DNA of 23,611 nt. Origin: JAPLJQ01 sp037143735. Its GTDB lineage: Bacteria; Desulfobacterota; Syntrophia; Syntrophales; UBA2185. A program made the position numbers and the translations under genes. Where the stretch lies: positions 1 through 23,611 of the forward strand of contig JBAWYD010000027.1 in the NCBI GenBank assembly GCA_037143735.1, in the 5' to 3' direction. The notes beneath the pieces were generated by a model. It did not search any database. It was not told the origin of the DNA and saw only the letters and a list, made by a program, of their open reading frames with translations. This document shows positions 1 through 8,074 of this stretch, in pieces (position 1 is the stretch's first letter; each line of letters begins with the position of its first letter).

Positions 1-319
1 AGGACCCGGACATGGAAAAATTAAGATTCGCCATATACCGGCCGCTCTGCAATTCCGTTTTTGCCTTGTAATTCATGGCCGGCATTCCGGGCATGGCAGG
101 CATGCTGTAGTCCACAGCCACCGTGGCGTCGGTCACAGCGGCGCCTTTGGCGTCCTGGATGTTTATCTCCATGTTATTCTTGCCGGTAACCGGAGGATTT
201 TTATCCATATTTACATGAACCATGTAGTTTCCGGCCTTCTTCATGACCGTGTAATCCTTCGCATACACAAAACCTGCTGCAAGAAGCAGTATGAGTATGA
301 CTGTAGCAAATTTCTTCAT
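1..319 (-). CDS. YtkA/FixH-like exported protein, partial (C-terminus off window)
   Basis: The ATG at 319 follows GGAG at 7 nt and the frame stays open to the window edge, about 106 codons. The first 20 residues are a typical signal peptide (MKK, a run of Ile/Leu/Ala, then a VYA-K cleavage site). The mature part resembles the YtkA/FixH-like beta-sandwich domain: a V-H-V-N-M-D-K-N-P-P segment, then a Met-rich stretch with repeated M-P-A/G. Proteins of this type are often encoded near heavy-metal (copper/silver) efflux genes, and Met-rich loops suit soft metals, but metal binding is inferred. It lies 171 bp downstream of the His/Met-rich gene on the same strand and could share its transcript. 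The family call is moderate because the C-terminal part is missing. Confidence 0.7.
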   Translation of the reverse strand, partial: MKKFATVILILLLAAGFVYAKDYTVMKKAGNYMVHVNMDKNPPVTGKNNMEINIQDAKGAAVTDATVAVDYSMPAMPGMPAMNYKAKTELQSGRYMANLNFSMSGS

Positions 320-490
320 CACCTGTCTCCTTTCACTGTTTTATGAATATCGTTTGTCTTTGAATCCAATGTGTCTGTGAGGATAATGCCTTCATTTTCA
401 TGGGGAGCATACCATAAAATCATCAATGTTTCATCAGATATACTACCAATGCCTCTCTATCCGCTATATCTTTTTTCAGATTGCTGCTGC

Positions 491-1030
491 TTAGGGTTTT
501 TCCCCTGTTGTATATTTAAACTTTGCCGCCCCCTTCAATCCGTTTCCTTCAACTTTTACAAGGAGCTGGTAGGCGCCTTGCAACTCCGTCTTGAAGCTTT
601 CTCCGTAATGGTCTCCATACCACGTTAATTTACTTGTTTTCTTCTCTCCCGTCGGACCAGTGATCGTCAGCGTCACATCGGCGTCTTTGATAATCTTCTG
701 AGAAGCCGAGGCCTTCTTGATCATGATCATGATGGCCTGGCTTTTCGTTTGGTCGAACGTATCCGGCAAAGTAAATCCCTTCATACTTTGCATATGTACG
801 TGCATATCCATGTCCATAACATCCAGTATAATTTTCAATCCATTCACTGTTGCGGTCTGAACAGGCCTGTTTGCCATAGACATACCGTGCGACATGCCTT
901 TACTCTGGTGCTTCATATCAGGTGCGGCTCCATGGTCGTGGGCATGCTGAGCAATGGCTGCACCGGACCAAAAAGTCATTGCGGCGGCCAATACGATAAC
1001 CAACTGCGTTTTCTTAAAGAAATTTAACAT
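491..1030 (-). CDS. Exported His/Met-rich protein, candidate periplasmic metal-binding protein
   Basis: This 179-aa protein has an N-terminal signal peptide with a likely AIA-Q cleavage near residue 27. A His/Met-rich linker follows (HAHDHG, then KGMSHGMSMAN), and then a beta-rich domain with a second Met/His cluster (MDMDMHVHMQSM). The rest resembles an exported Ig-like/YtkA-like fold, with GPTGEKK and a Y-G-E-S-F-K-T turn. I do not recognise a named family. The residues suggest Cu, Ag or Zn buffering in the periplasm, which is inference. Start: AAGGAG lies 7 nt before the ATG. A sigma-54-type promoter (1124-1139) and paired repeats (1193-1226) sit upstream, next to the NtrC-type regulator gene, so two-component control as in ZraSR/ZraP is plausible. 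Confidence 0.75.
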   Translation of the reverse strand: MLNFFKKTQLVIVLAAAMTFWSGAAIAQHAHDHGAAPDMKHQSKGMSHGMSMANRPVQTATVNGLKIILDVMDMDMHVHMQSMKGFTLPDTFDQTKSQAIMIMIKKASASQKIIKDADVTLTITGPTGEKKTSKLTWYGDHYGESFKTELQGAYQLLVKVEGNGLKGAAKFKYTTGEKP

Positions 1031-1123
1031 CGATCTTCTCCTTTTAAAGAAATAGATACTTTTATTGCCTCTGCGGTGTAAACTTTGATCTGTTTGATCG
1101 CAGACACGATGTCTTTACATCAA

Positions 1124-1139
1124 TACAAATGGCATGCCA
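1124..1139 (-). promoter_or_regulatory. Sigma-54 (-24/-12) promoter candidate
   Basis: Read on the minus strand the sequence is TGGCATG-CCAT-TTGTA. This matches the sigma-54 consensus TGGCACG-N4-TTGCW except for C to T changes at two positions, with exact GG-to-TG spacing. It lies about 95 bp upstream of the His/Met-rich gene start at 1030 and is oriented towards it. The neighbouring gene encodes a sigma-54 activator, which supports the call. Confidence 0.65.
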
Positions 1140-1192
1140 AAATAAACTTATTGTATATATTACGCTTTTTTATAAACAGAACGACAAGATGG

Positions 1193-1226
1193 AGAATATT
1201 CTACAAGGCAATAGAATATCCTACAA
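1193..1226. promoter_or_regulatory. Two activator-site repeats spaced 20 bp
   Basis: AGAATATTCTACAA (1193-1206) and AGAATATCCTACAA (1213-1226) differ at one base and start exactly 20 bp apart, about two helical turns. Each has a palindromic GAATATTC-like core. They lie 54-87 bp upstream of the sigma-54 promoter at 1124-1139, the normal place for an enhancer bound by an NtrC-family dimer pair. The likely binder is the response regulator encoded at 1238-2599. Confidence 0.6.
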
Positions 1227-1237
1227 AAAATGATCTA

Positions 1238-2599
1238 CTACTTATTGGAAGGGGATCTGATTCCGTACTTTTCCAGCCGGTACAGGAGGACATGACGGGG
1301 AATTTTTAGAAAAGCGGCAGCGGCGGATTTGTTCCAATTGTTCCGCTCCAAGGCTTCAATAATGACTTCGCTTTCCAACTGATCAAGTGAATATCCCTCT
1401 GGGGGAAGGTTGACAAGCGCAGTTCGTCCATGCTTTTCCCACTTCAGTATCTTTTCGGGTAGATCCTCTATGCCGACGGTATCTCCATGACACAGGACCA
1501 TAAGCCGTGTAATGGTATTCTCCAACTCGCGCACATTTCCCGGCCAGGGATAGCTGGCAAGCGCAGTTAGAGCCTCCGCAGTAAAGACCATGCGTTTGTT
1601 CCCCGCTTTGGCGGCAAAGTGGCGAATAAGAATGGAAATGTCAGTCGGTCGTTGCCGGAGCGGCGGCAGGTGAATCGGGATAACCGCAAGTCTGTAGTAA
1701 AGGTCCTCGCGAAACCGGGCGGCGGCGACCGCCCCCTCGATATCCTGGTTTGTCGCTGCGATAACACGGACATCGATCTTTTGAATCCTGGCAGCTCCAA
1801 CCGGTTCGACTTCCCTCTCCTGCAAGACGCGAAGCAGTTTCGGCTGCATGGAGAGCGGCAGCTCGCACACTTCATCGAGGAAGATTGTACCGCCGTCAGC
1901 CTGTTGGAACTTCCCCTGCTGATCTCTGATCGCACCTGTAAAAGCACCCTTGATGTGACCGAAGAGTTCGCTTTCAAGAAGGTCACGGGGAATGGCTGCG
2001 CAGTTAATCGCTATAAAGCGCGAGACTCTGCGGGCGCTCTGTTCGTGGATGGCCCGGGCCACTAATTCCTTTCCTGTCCCCGATTCACCGGTAATCAGGA
2101 TCGTTACTTCCGTATCAGCCACTTTGCGCACGAGCGAGAAAACCTCTGTCATCGCTTCGGAAGTGCCAATGATGTGTTTGAAATCCTCATGATTTGCCAG
2201 CCGGCGCTTCAGATTCCTATTTTCCGTAGAAAGCTCTTTTAGCTGCAGGGCTTTAAGTACCGCCATTTTTAACTCATCGCGGTTAATGGGTTTTGTTATA
2301 TAGTCATAGGCGCCAAGTTTCATTGCCTCAACCGCTTTATCAATTGCGCCAAAAGCAGTGACAATGATTACGAGAGCATCGGGAGACTGTTTTTTGATAG
2401 CGGTAAGAACATCGAAGCCGCCGATTCCAGCCATCTTCATATCAGTAATGACCAGATCAAGGCTCTGCTCTGCAAAGATAACAAGACCCGCTTCACCCGA
2501 CGATGCGGAAAGAACCTGATATCCTTCCTCCTGGAGATTGTATTCCAGGACTCGCCGGAAGGAATTGTCGTCATCAATAATAAGGATTTTCTTTGTCAT
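1238..2599 (-). CDS. NtrC-family sigma-54-dependent response regulator (ZraR/AtoC-like)
   Basis: This 453-aa protein has the full three-domain layout. The receiver domain (1-120) has acidic residues D9-D11, phosphoacceptor D53 (VITDMKM) and a KP motif. The AAA+ domain (about 140-370) has Walker A GESGTGKE, the sigma-54 contact loop GAFTGA and a Walker B region (GGTIFLDE). The C-terminus has a Fis-type HTH (NNWNKSAAAAFL). It should activate sigma-54 RNA polymerase after phosphorylation. The ATG overlaps the kinase stop as ATGA (2596-2599), so the pair is translationally coupled. The likely target is the His/Met-rich exported-protein gene directly downstream, through the repeats at 1193-1226. 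By layout it resembles ZraR, but the signal is not known. Confidence 0.93.
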   Translation of the reverse strand: MTKKILIIDDDNSFRRVLEYNLQEEGYQVLSASSGEAGLVIFAEQSLDLVITDMKMAGIGGFDVLTAIKKQSPDALVIIVTAFGAIDKAVEAMKLGAYDYITKPINRDELKMAVLKALQLKELSTENRNLKRRLANHEDFKHIIGTSEAMTEVFSLVRKVADTEVTILITGESGTGKELVARAIHEQSARRVSRFIAINCAAIPRDLLESELFGHIKGAFTGAIRDQQGKFQQADGGTIFLDEVCELPLSMQPKLLRVLQEREVEPVGAARIQKIDVRVIAATNQDIEGAVAAARFREDLYYRLAVIPIHLPPLRQRPTDISILIRHFAAKAGNKRMVFTAEALTALASYPWPGNVRELENTITRLMVLCHGDTVGIEDLPEKILKWEKHGRTALVNLPPEGYSLDQLESEVIIEALERNNWNKSAAAAFLKIPRHVLLYRLEKYGIRSPSNK

Positions 2600-3759
2600 G
2601 TTTGTTCCCCGATGATTGGTTTATTCTGTACCGAAGTGGCAACCGCAGAAAGACCGGAAGGCAGAAAGACCATGAAGGCTGTGCCCTTGGGGGGTTTTGT
2701 AGTAACTTCGATGCGGCCATCATGAGCCTCAATAATCTTTTTGGCTATGGCAAGTCCCAAACCCGTCCCGTCTTGTTTCGTGGTGAAGAACGGCTCGAAA
2801 ATTTTTTTACCAAGATTCTCCGGGATGCCGGCTCCCGTGTCCTGGAAAATAATCTGAACTTCCGGACGGTCTCCGGCAATAAGCTCTTTCCATTGTGCAA
2901 AGATGGTCAATGAGCCACCCGTCGAAGTGGACTGAAGCCCGTTGAGAATGATGTTGAGAAAGGCTTGATGGAGCTTGTCTTTGTCTCCTCTGATTTCAAG
3001 AGATTCATTCGCGTGCAATTCCAGACGGAGGCCCCGGTCTTTTGCTTCCGCCATGACAAGCATGACAACACTGCGTAACTCCTCCCCAATATTGCATGGC
3101 GCAATCGTTAATGGCTGCGGACGGCTCAACCGGAGAAAATCCTCAACCACGCGATTGAGTCGATCCGACTCCTTCAACAGAATTTCCAGAAACTCGTATT
3201 TTTTATCCCCCGGCAGGTAATCGTCCTTTAAAATCTCTGCCGTACCACGGATAGAACCGAGGGGGTTGCGAATTTCGTGAGCAAGCACCGCCGCCAACTC
3301 TCCAAGAACGGACAATCGCTCAGCGCGCCTCAGTTGCTCTTCAATACGAATAATGAGGTCAGATTGCTGCTGCAGTGTTCGATAAGATTCTTCAAGCCCT
3401 GCGGCCGTCTTCTCCAGTTGTTTCCGACGATGCTTTTCCTGCTCCGAAAGAAAACCGGTAACTCCACCCACTAAATTATAGATCAATATTTCAAGATACC
3501 TGTCCATGTGCACCGTAAGATGCCCGCCCCATTGAAAGAGTACGTGCGGCCAATATAAAAGGCTCACGATCAGAGCTGTCCCGATACCTCCCTTGAGGCC
3601 AAACCAGAACGCCGCGAGAATGATCGGAAGATAGTAGAGGCGTTGAAAAATATCGTGAAGTGCCGGTTCCGATAGCGGAGTAAAGTAATGCAGAAGGCTT
3701 ATCCCGACAATCCCCCCAAGAATCACAAAGAGTCGGAAGGGCGTATTGAATTGCATCAT
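2596..3759 (-). CDS. Membrane sensor histidine kinase (NtrB/ZraS-like)
   Basis: This 387-aa protein has an N-terminal membrane domain (about residues 8-105, with several hydrophobic helices and no large periplasmic loop) and a coiled-coil linker rich in Glu/Gln/Arg (about 105-150). The HisKA domain has the H-box LAHEIRNPLGS, and the HATPase_c domain has an N-box (LNIILNGLQS), DTGAGIPE, a FFTTK segment and GTGLGLAI. It phosphorylates the coupled response regulator. GGGGAG lies upstream of the ATG at 3759. The membrane domain is clearly similar to that of the HD-GYP protein at 4328-5296 (shared core YL-P-IILAA-G-KGGI), so both may sense one kind of membrane or small-molecule signal. It lies 24 bp behind the Rrf2 gene, probably in the same operon. 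Confidence 0.9.
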   Translation of the reverse strand: MMQFNTPFRLFVILGGIVGISLLHYFTPLSEPALHDIFQRLYYLPIILAAFWFGLKGGIGTALIVSLLYWPHVLFQWGGHLTVHMDRYLEILIYNLVGGVTGFLSEQEKHRRKQLEKTAAGLEESYRTLQQQSDLIIRIEEQLRRAERLSVLGELAAVLAHEIRNPLGSIRGTAEILKDDYLPGDKKYEFLEILLKESDRLNRVVEDFLRLSRPQPLTIAPCNIGEELRSVVMLVMAEAKDRGLRLELHANESLEIRGDKDKLHQAFLNIILNGLQSTSTGGSLTIFAQWKELIAGDRPEVQIIFQDTGAGIPENLGKKIFEPFFTTKQDGTGLGLAIAKKIIEAHDGRIEVTTKPPKGTAFMVFLPSGLSAVATSVQNKPIIGEQT

Positions 3760-3783
3760 AGGCTACTCTCCCCGCTCCGGCAG

Positions 3784-4221
3784 TTAGATATAATACGCTG
3801 CGTCCTGAGTCTTGCTTCTCTGTCTCTCAACAAGGCTTTCCAAAGTTATGGACATCAGGATTTCTCCTATCTTCTGCGATACCTCTTCCCAGACCTCCCG
3901 GGTAATGCAAGTATGTGCCCTTTCACACACGGCTGGATTATCCACACAGTCCACAAGAAAGAGGGGCCCTTCGAGTATCTTTATTATATCCATGAGATTG
4001 ATGTCCTTCGGAGATTTGGAAAGATAGTATCCTCCTTTTGCCCCCCTGACAGTAGTAATCAAGCCTGCCGATTTCAGGGGGGGCACGAGCTGCCAGAGAT
4101 ATTTTTCCGATATCTCCTGACGCTGGGCAATGTCCTTCAAATATATCGGACCATTACCGTAATGTTCAGCAAGATCAAGCATTAGCCGGACTCCGTATCT
4201 GCCACGAGTGGACAACTTCAT
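3784..4221 (-). CDS. Rrf2-family transcriptional regulator, IscR-like with three cysteines
   Basis: This 145-aa protein has the Rrf2 winged-helix start (MKLSTRGRYGVRLMLDLA), the recognition region QEISEKYLWQL and the wing RGAKGGYYLSK. C92, C99 and C105 match the Fe-S ligand region of IscR (C92, C98, C104) with one extra residue in the first gap, so an Fe-S or cysteine-sensing role is likely. Family members include IscR (Fe-S supply), NsrR (NO) and CymR (cysteine/sulfur). The promoter side carries CATTTCTAT (4230-4238) within an imperfect inverted repeat, suggesting self-regulation. The same 9-mer occurs ahead of the sulfur-operon leader and the lipoprotein gene, so I infer that it may regulate sulfur genes. 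The ligand itself cannot be read from sequence. Confidence 0.9.
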   Translation of the reverse strand: MKLSTRGRYGVRLMLDLAEHYGNGPIYLKDIAQRQEISEKYLWQLVPPLKSAGLITTVRGAKGGYYLSKSPKDINLMDIIKILEGPLFLVDCVDNPAVCERAHTCITREVWEEVSQKIGEILMSITLESLVERQRSKTQDAAYYI

Positions 4222-4229
4222 TTTCCTAC

Positions 4230-4256
4230 CATTTCTATCGTTTTTATAGAGAAAAT
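4230..4256. promoter_or_regulatory. Candidate Rrf2 operator upstream of the Rrf2 gene
   Basis: CATTTCTAT at 4230-4238 is followed by ATAGAGAAAAT at 4246-4256, an imperfect inverted repeat (ATTTCTAT / ATAGAgAAAt). It lies just 5' of the Rrf2 start codon at 4221. The same 9-mer recurs at 16800 and 22761, each time in an intergenic stretch. Confidence 0.45.
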
Positions 4257-4327
4257 TTGAGGCAAAGTCATAATAAAACCGTGCATAAATAACATATTCC
4301 CGTTATAAATCGCCGACGCGACGGCCG

Positions 4328-5296
4328 CTAACGGACTGGTTTACATTCTACATCGATTGAGGTATTTTCCAATGCAATGTTTTTCAGCTTATTGAACGAC
4401 TTTCTAAGCGAATCGACAAAGCGGGGGTCGAATTGCGTTCCCGCCTTTTTTTCAATCTCCTTCACTGCGTCTTCAAAACTCTTTCGCCGGTTATAGGTGC
4501 GCTGTGATGTCATGGCATCAAAGGCGTCCGCAATCGATAAAATACGAGCCACAGGCGGAATCTCTTCACCGACTAACTGATCTGGATAACCTGAACCATC
4601 ATATCGTTCATGATGGTGTCTTATGGCAGGCACCAACTGGCGCAACAATTCGACATACGATAGAATTTCACCGCCGATAACTGTATGACTTTTAATAATT
4701 TCAAACTCATGTAAATCTAAAGTCCCTTCTTTTCTGAGGATAGAATCGGGTATCCCTATCTTTCCTATGTCATGCATCAGACCTGCCTCATAAACATTAT
4801 TAACTTCATCATTCGTCAATCCCGCATTTTTGCCGATCTCGCCGGCAATGGCCGCGACCCGGTTGGAATGCCCTTCCGTATAGGTGTCCCGAGCGTCCAG
4901 GGAGCGAGAGAGGGCTTTCAAAAAATCTATCTTCGATTGTTCAATGATCAATCGCTTCTGCCTGTCCCTGTCGGAGAGAAGCCCCAAAAGACCGCCGCCC
5001 AGGGCAAACATCAAGGACTGGAGCAGGTATTCCAGATAAAAAACACTGCTGTGTAATATCAAATGAAGCGAGGAGATAAAAGAGGCAACAAGCGCGCATA
5101 GAATCCCCCCCTTCCAGCCGAGAAAGTACGCGGCTAAAATAATCGGTATAAAGTATAGGTATTTCATTACATCGTGATACTGTGGTAATTCCAGCATGGC
5201 GAGGTACTGAAAACCGGCTATAAGAACAAGGGCAACAGTTGCCAACGCCCCATACTTCGCCTTAACGTTCATGCTCTTTTTCCCATTTGTTCCCAT
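4328..5296 (-). CDS. Membrane-anchored HD-GYP domain phosphodiesterase
   Basis: The N-terminal membrane domain (about residues 15-125) is followed by a short linker and a complete HD-GYP domain. Motifs in order are HSNRVA, the metal-binding LMHDIGKIGIP, KSHTVIGGEIL, RHHHERYDGSGYP and SIADAFDAMTSQRTY. Such domains hydrolyse cyclic-di-GMP or related dinucleotides, and all core metal ligands are present. I place the start at 5296 (MGTNGKK, 322 aa) because GGAG lies 7 nt upstream. An in-frame ATG at 5323 would add nine residues without a good ribosome site. The membrane part is related to that of the histidine kinase at 2596-3759. The gene lies between the cysN end and the Rrf2 gene; co-transcription with either is uncertain. 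Confidence 0.88.
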   Translation of the reverse strand: MGTNGKKSMNVKAKYGALATVALVLIAGFQYLAMLELPQYHDVMKYLYFIPIILAAYFLGWKGGILCALVASFISSLHLILHSSVFYLEYLLQSLMFALGGGLLGLLSDRDRQKRLIIEQSKIDFLKALSRSLDARDTYTEGHSNRVAAIAGEIGKNAGLTNDEVNNVYEAGLMHDIGKIGIPDSILRKEGTLDLHEFEIIKSHTVIGGEILSYVELLRQLVPAIRHHHERYDGSGYPDQLVGEEIPPVARILSIADAFDAMTSQRTYNRRKSFEDAVKEIEKKAGTQFDPRFVDSLRKSFNKLKNIALENTSIDVECKPVR

Positions 5297-5343
5297 AATA
5301 CACTCCATATTCCCGAAAGGCACGGAGGAGAGATATTTATCGA

Positions 5344-5378
5344 TTAAATGTTACGTATTTTCTCTTGAACACATTTAA
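5344..5378. promoter_or_regulatory. 8-bp inverted repeat upstream of the HD-GYP gene
   Basis: TTAAATGT (5344-5351) and ACATTTAA (5371-5378) form a perfect inverted repeat with a 19-bp spacer. It sits in the 107-bp gap between cysN and the HD-GYP start. The stretch is AT-rich and has no GC-rich hairpin with a T-run, so it looks more like an operator or promoter than a terminator. The binder is unknown. Confidence 0.3.
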
Positions 5379-5403
5379 AATTATAGGAATAACCACCTGA
5401 ATT

Positions 5404-7191
5404 TTATATGCAATAGTCTATTAATACTTCCTTTTCATACAAAAGTCGCTTTATTTTTTCGTATATTTCCGCATCGCTCCCCGTAACAACAGTATGAGCG
5501 GCGATCAGATCAGCGGACTCTTGAGCGATAACGATCATCTCATACGGTTTGATGAGAAGATCAAGCATTTCACATTCGTTATCATCGAGATCTCGAATTG
5601 TGGCGATGAGGATGACACCCGCATCCGTAAAAAGGTGAGCCAGCTCACCGAGTCTCCGTATGTGCTCCTCCCTGTCCTCAAAATCATGCCGGATGTCCGA
5701 ATCAATACCGACGGCAAGATTCGCAACTCCCAGATAATACACATTCCGCCCGGATGCGAACAGATCCTCTTCCAGTCTGGCGGCTGTGTTCTGAATGTGA
5801 TCGGTTTCTCTGCCTGTAATCATGATGAGTTTGGGGTGTTGGTTAAATCTGGAAACCCTATCGATAGGGTTTATGGAGCCTCTCACCCAGGCAAAGTTTC
5901 TCTTTTGAACATGTTCCCGGATAATGCTTTCCTTCTCCTCGGAATGGAGAATAATACCTCCGCCGCTTATCTCATAGTCATCCACGATCACGAATCGCCC
6001 CGTTGTTTCTATTTCGCCGATAGCGTCGAAGGCGACAGGTTTGAGCGTCCTGAACACGCACTCGGCCACGTCGTGCCGATCTATGTGATCCTTGCTCTCT
6101 TCCGTGGCAAGAGACGATGCGTCAATGATGTTGATGATGCTGTCCAGAAACAAGGCGACTTTCGCCGTTCCGATCTTCAGCTTATATTTCCTGTTTTTCA
6201 CCATGGGGTTTTTGCCCACCCAGAAAATATTGGCCCTGAAGGACGAGGAAACCTTGGGAGCATCATCGCCGTTTTTACACATCAGCTCACCCGGTTTCAC
6301 GTAAACCTGCCCGGCAAGCGTCAACCCTGTGGCATATCCGGCCGCGACGCTTGACCGCGGCATGGCGTTGAAACCCTCTATGCTCCTTACTGTTGTCCGT
6401 TTACCGGAAGGAAGAAAAATAACTTCATCGCCTTCCGATACGGTACCGGTTTCCACGGTGCCGGCGATAATTCTTCTGTCATCCCCCATTTCCGTGAATT
6501 TATAGATGTCCTGAACAAACATCCGGAAGGGTTTACTATCCCGCTCCTTTTCTTTTTCGAAATTATCGAGGAGACCAAGCACGGAAAGACCTTTATACCA
6601 AGGCATGTTGGGTGAAAACGATACGATGTTGTCGCCGTTCCTCGCGGACAGAGGGATATAATGAAGCGGCTTTACCTTAATTTGATCAAGGAATTCCTGA
6701 TATTTTTCCCGGACAGAATGGAAATGTTCTTCACTGTACGACACCATATCCATCTTGTTCACCAGCACGGCGATCTGCTTGATTCCCAGCATAGAAAGGA
6801 GATAGCCGTGGCGCCTGGAATTTTCCTGAACCCCCTCGTGGGCATCGATGACCAGAAGCGCCGCCTCGGCCCTGGAAGCACCGGTAACCATATTTTTCAA
6901 AAATTCAACGTGGCCCGGCGCGTCGATGATGATATAATCCCGCATGGTGGTCTTAAAAAAGCAACGGGCCGCGTCGATGGTGATGCCCTGGGACTGCTCG
7001 TCCTTAAGGGCATCGAGCAGAAAGGCGTATTCAAAAGGCTTGCTGTTTTTCTCGCATTGTGATTTCACTTGCGCGAGCTTCCCCTCGGGAAGCGTCCCGG
7101 TATCGGCCAGAAGCCTGCCGATGATCGTGCTCTTGCCGTGATCCACATGGCCTACAATCACCACGCTCATCTGTTCTTTCTTTGTCGTCAT
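5404..7191 (-). CDS. cysN: CysN, sulfate adenylyltransferase GTPase subunit with degenerate APS-kinase-like C-terminus
   Basis: This 595-aa protein is the GTP-hydrolysing subunit that drives APS synthesis with CysD. The GTPase motifs are all present: P-loop GHVDHGKS, G3 DAPGH, G4 NKMD. EF-Tu-like beta-barrel domains follow to about residue 440. Residues about 450-595 align with APS kinase (CysC), including GIDSDI, FEDREEHIRRLGELAHLFTDAG and a C-terminal helix. However, the kinase P-loop GLSGSGKST is replaced by ITGRETDHIQ, so ATP-dependent APS phosphorylation is unlikely. The ATG at 7191 shares one base with the cysD TAA (TAATG), which supports this start; the frame extends 53 codons further into cysD, but that part overlaps real cysD sequence. 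It is the last gene of the sulfur operon. APS reductase in the same operon makes an APS kinase unnecessary for assimilation. Confidence 0.93.
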   Translation of the reverse strand: MTTKKEQMSVVIVGHVDHGKSTIIGRLLADTGTLPEGKLAQVKSQCEKNSKPFEYAFLLDALKDEQSQGITIDAARCFFKTTMRDYIIIDAPGHVEFLKNMVTGASRAEAALLVIDAHEGVQENSRRHGYLLSMLGIKQIAVLVNKMDMVSYSEEHFHSVREKYQEFLDQIKVKPLHYIPLSARNGDNIVSFSPNMPWYKGLSVLGLLDNFEKEKERDSKPFRMFVQDIYKFTEMGDDRRIIAGTVETGTVSEGDEVIFLPSGKRTTVRSIEGFNAMPRSSVAAGYATGLTLAGQVYVKPGELMCKNGDDAPKVSSSFRANIFWVGKNPMVKNRKYKLKIGTAKVALFLDSIINIIDASSLATEESKDHIDRHDVAECVFRTLKPVAFDAIGEIETTGRFVIVDDYEISGGGIILHSEEKESIIREHVQKRNFAWVRGSINPIDRVSRFNQHPKLIMITGRETDHIQNTAARLEEDLFASGRNVYYLGVANLAVGIDSDIRHDFEDREEHIRRLGELAHLFTDAGVILIATIRDLDDNECEMLDLLIKPYEMIVIAQESADLIAAHTVVTGSDAEIYEKIKRLLYEKEVLIDYCI

Positions 7192-8072
7192 TACATGTAC
7201 CCATCCCTTCGCAGGATTTCCAGTGTGCCGCCATCTTCCTTGTCCTGCTCCCGGCCCGACCGTTCGGCGATGTTGGAGAATCTCCCGTTTTGGAGTTCCC
7301 GTATAATCTCCGCGACGGCACCCGCTTCGGATTCGACCGGGCTTGTGCAAGGATAGCAGCCGAGCGAACGGTATCTTTTTCCGTCCCCCCTGTTAAAATA
7401 AAGCGGAATAATGGGAATACTTTCTTTATCTATATATTCCCAGATGTTGAGTTCGGTCCAGTCGAGAAGCGGATGCACCCTGATATGCGTTCCGGGCGCG
7501 AAATCGGTTTTAAACTGGTTCCAGAACTCGGGCGGCTGATCGGATATTTCCCAGTCGCTGTGGACGTCCCTGGGTGAGAAATATCTCTCCTTGGAACGGC
7601 TCCCCTCTTCATCAGCCCGAACCCCCACAATGACGCCTGTAAAAGGCTCAGGGTTGATTTCCTTTTCGTATGTCCCTGTGTTGTGATTGAGCCTGTAGCG
7701 GGACCATTCGCCTGAGAGCGTGTACCGGAGCGCCTCACTCTTGAGAACCCGGCAGCATTCAATCCGGGACAGTTTTCCGTCCGGAAAGGTCATTTTGTTT
7801 TTTATGGCTTCATCATTGCGGCCGTAAATCATCTGGAGTTTCCACTCGCGGGCAAGCTTGTCGCGGTAGGTTATCATTTCCGGGATTTTATAGGCGGTGT
7901 CGATATGGATAAGCGGAAAAGGCACATGACCGAAGAAGGCCTTCCGCGCCAGATGAAGCAGCACAGTGCTGTCTTTCCCGATGGACCAGAGCATGCAGAG
8001 ACTTTTGAATTCTCTGTAAGCCTCGCGCAATATAAAAACGCTGGTGTTTTCCAGTTTTTCAAGCTGATTCAA
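7191..8072 (-). CDS. cysD: CysD, sulfate adenylyltransferase small subunit
   Basis: CysD forms APS from sulfate and ATP in complex with CysN. It belongs to the PP-loop (ATP pyrophosphatase) family; the motif SIGKDSTVLLHLARKAF is visible, followed by VPFPLIHIDTAYKIPEM, typical for CysD. I place the start at a TTG (8072, 293 aa). GGGAGGT lies 6 nt upstream, the gap to the cysH stop is 2 bp, and the resulting N-terminus (M-N-Q-L-E-K-L-E-N) looks like family members. In-frame alternatives are ATG 8111 (306 aa) and GTG 8138 (315 aa), both overlapping cysH. It ends in a one-base overlap with cysN. The identity is clear; only the start is uncertain. Confidence 0.92.
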   Translation of the reverse strand: MNQLEKLENTSVFILREAYREFKSLCMLWSIGKDSTVLLHLARKAFFGHVPFPLIHIDTAYKIPEMITYRDKLAREWKLQMIYGRNDEAIKNKMTFPDGKLSRIECCRVLKSEALRYTLSGEWSRYRLNHNTGTYEKEINPEPFTGVIVGVRADEEGSRSKERYFSPRDVHSDWEISDQPPEFWNQFKTDFAPGTHIRVHPLLDWTELNIWEYIDKESIPIIPLYFNRGDGKRYRSLGCYPCTSPVESEAGAVAEIIRELQNGRFSNIAERSGREQDKEDGGTLEILRRDGYM

Positions 8073-8074
8073 AG

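Noticed and set aside
5494..6354. Long plus-strand ORF of 286 codons
   Set aside because: It is antisense to cysN, shows no family motif, and all real genes here are on the minus strand.
7192..7350. In-frame upstream extension of cysN (53 extra codons)
   Set aside because: It lies inside cysD, its product is basic and unlike CysN, and the TAATG junction at 7191 gives a standard start.
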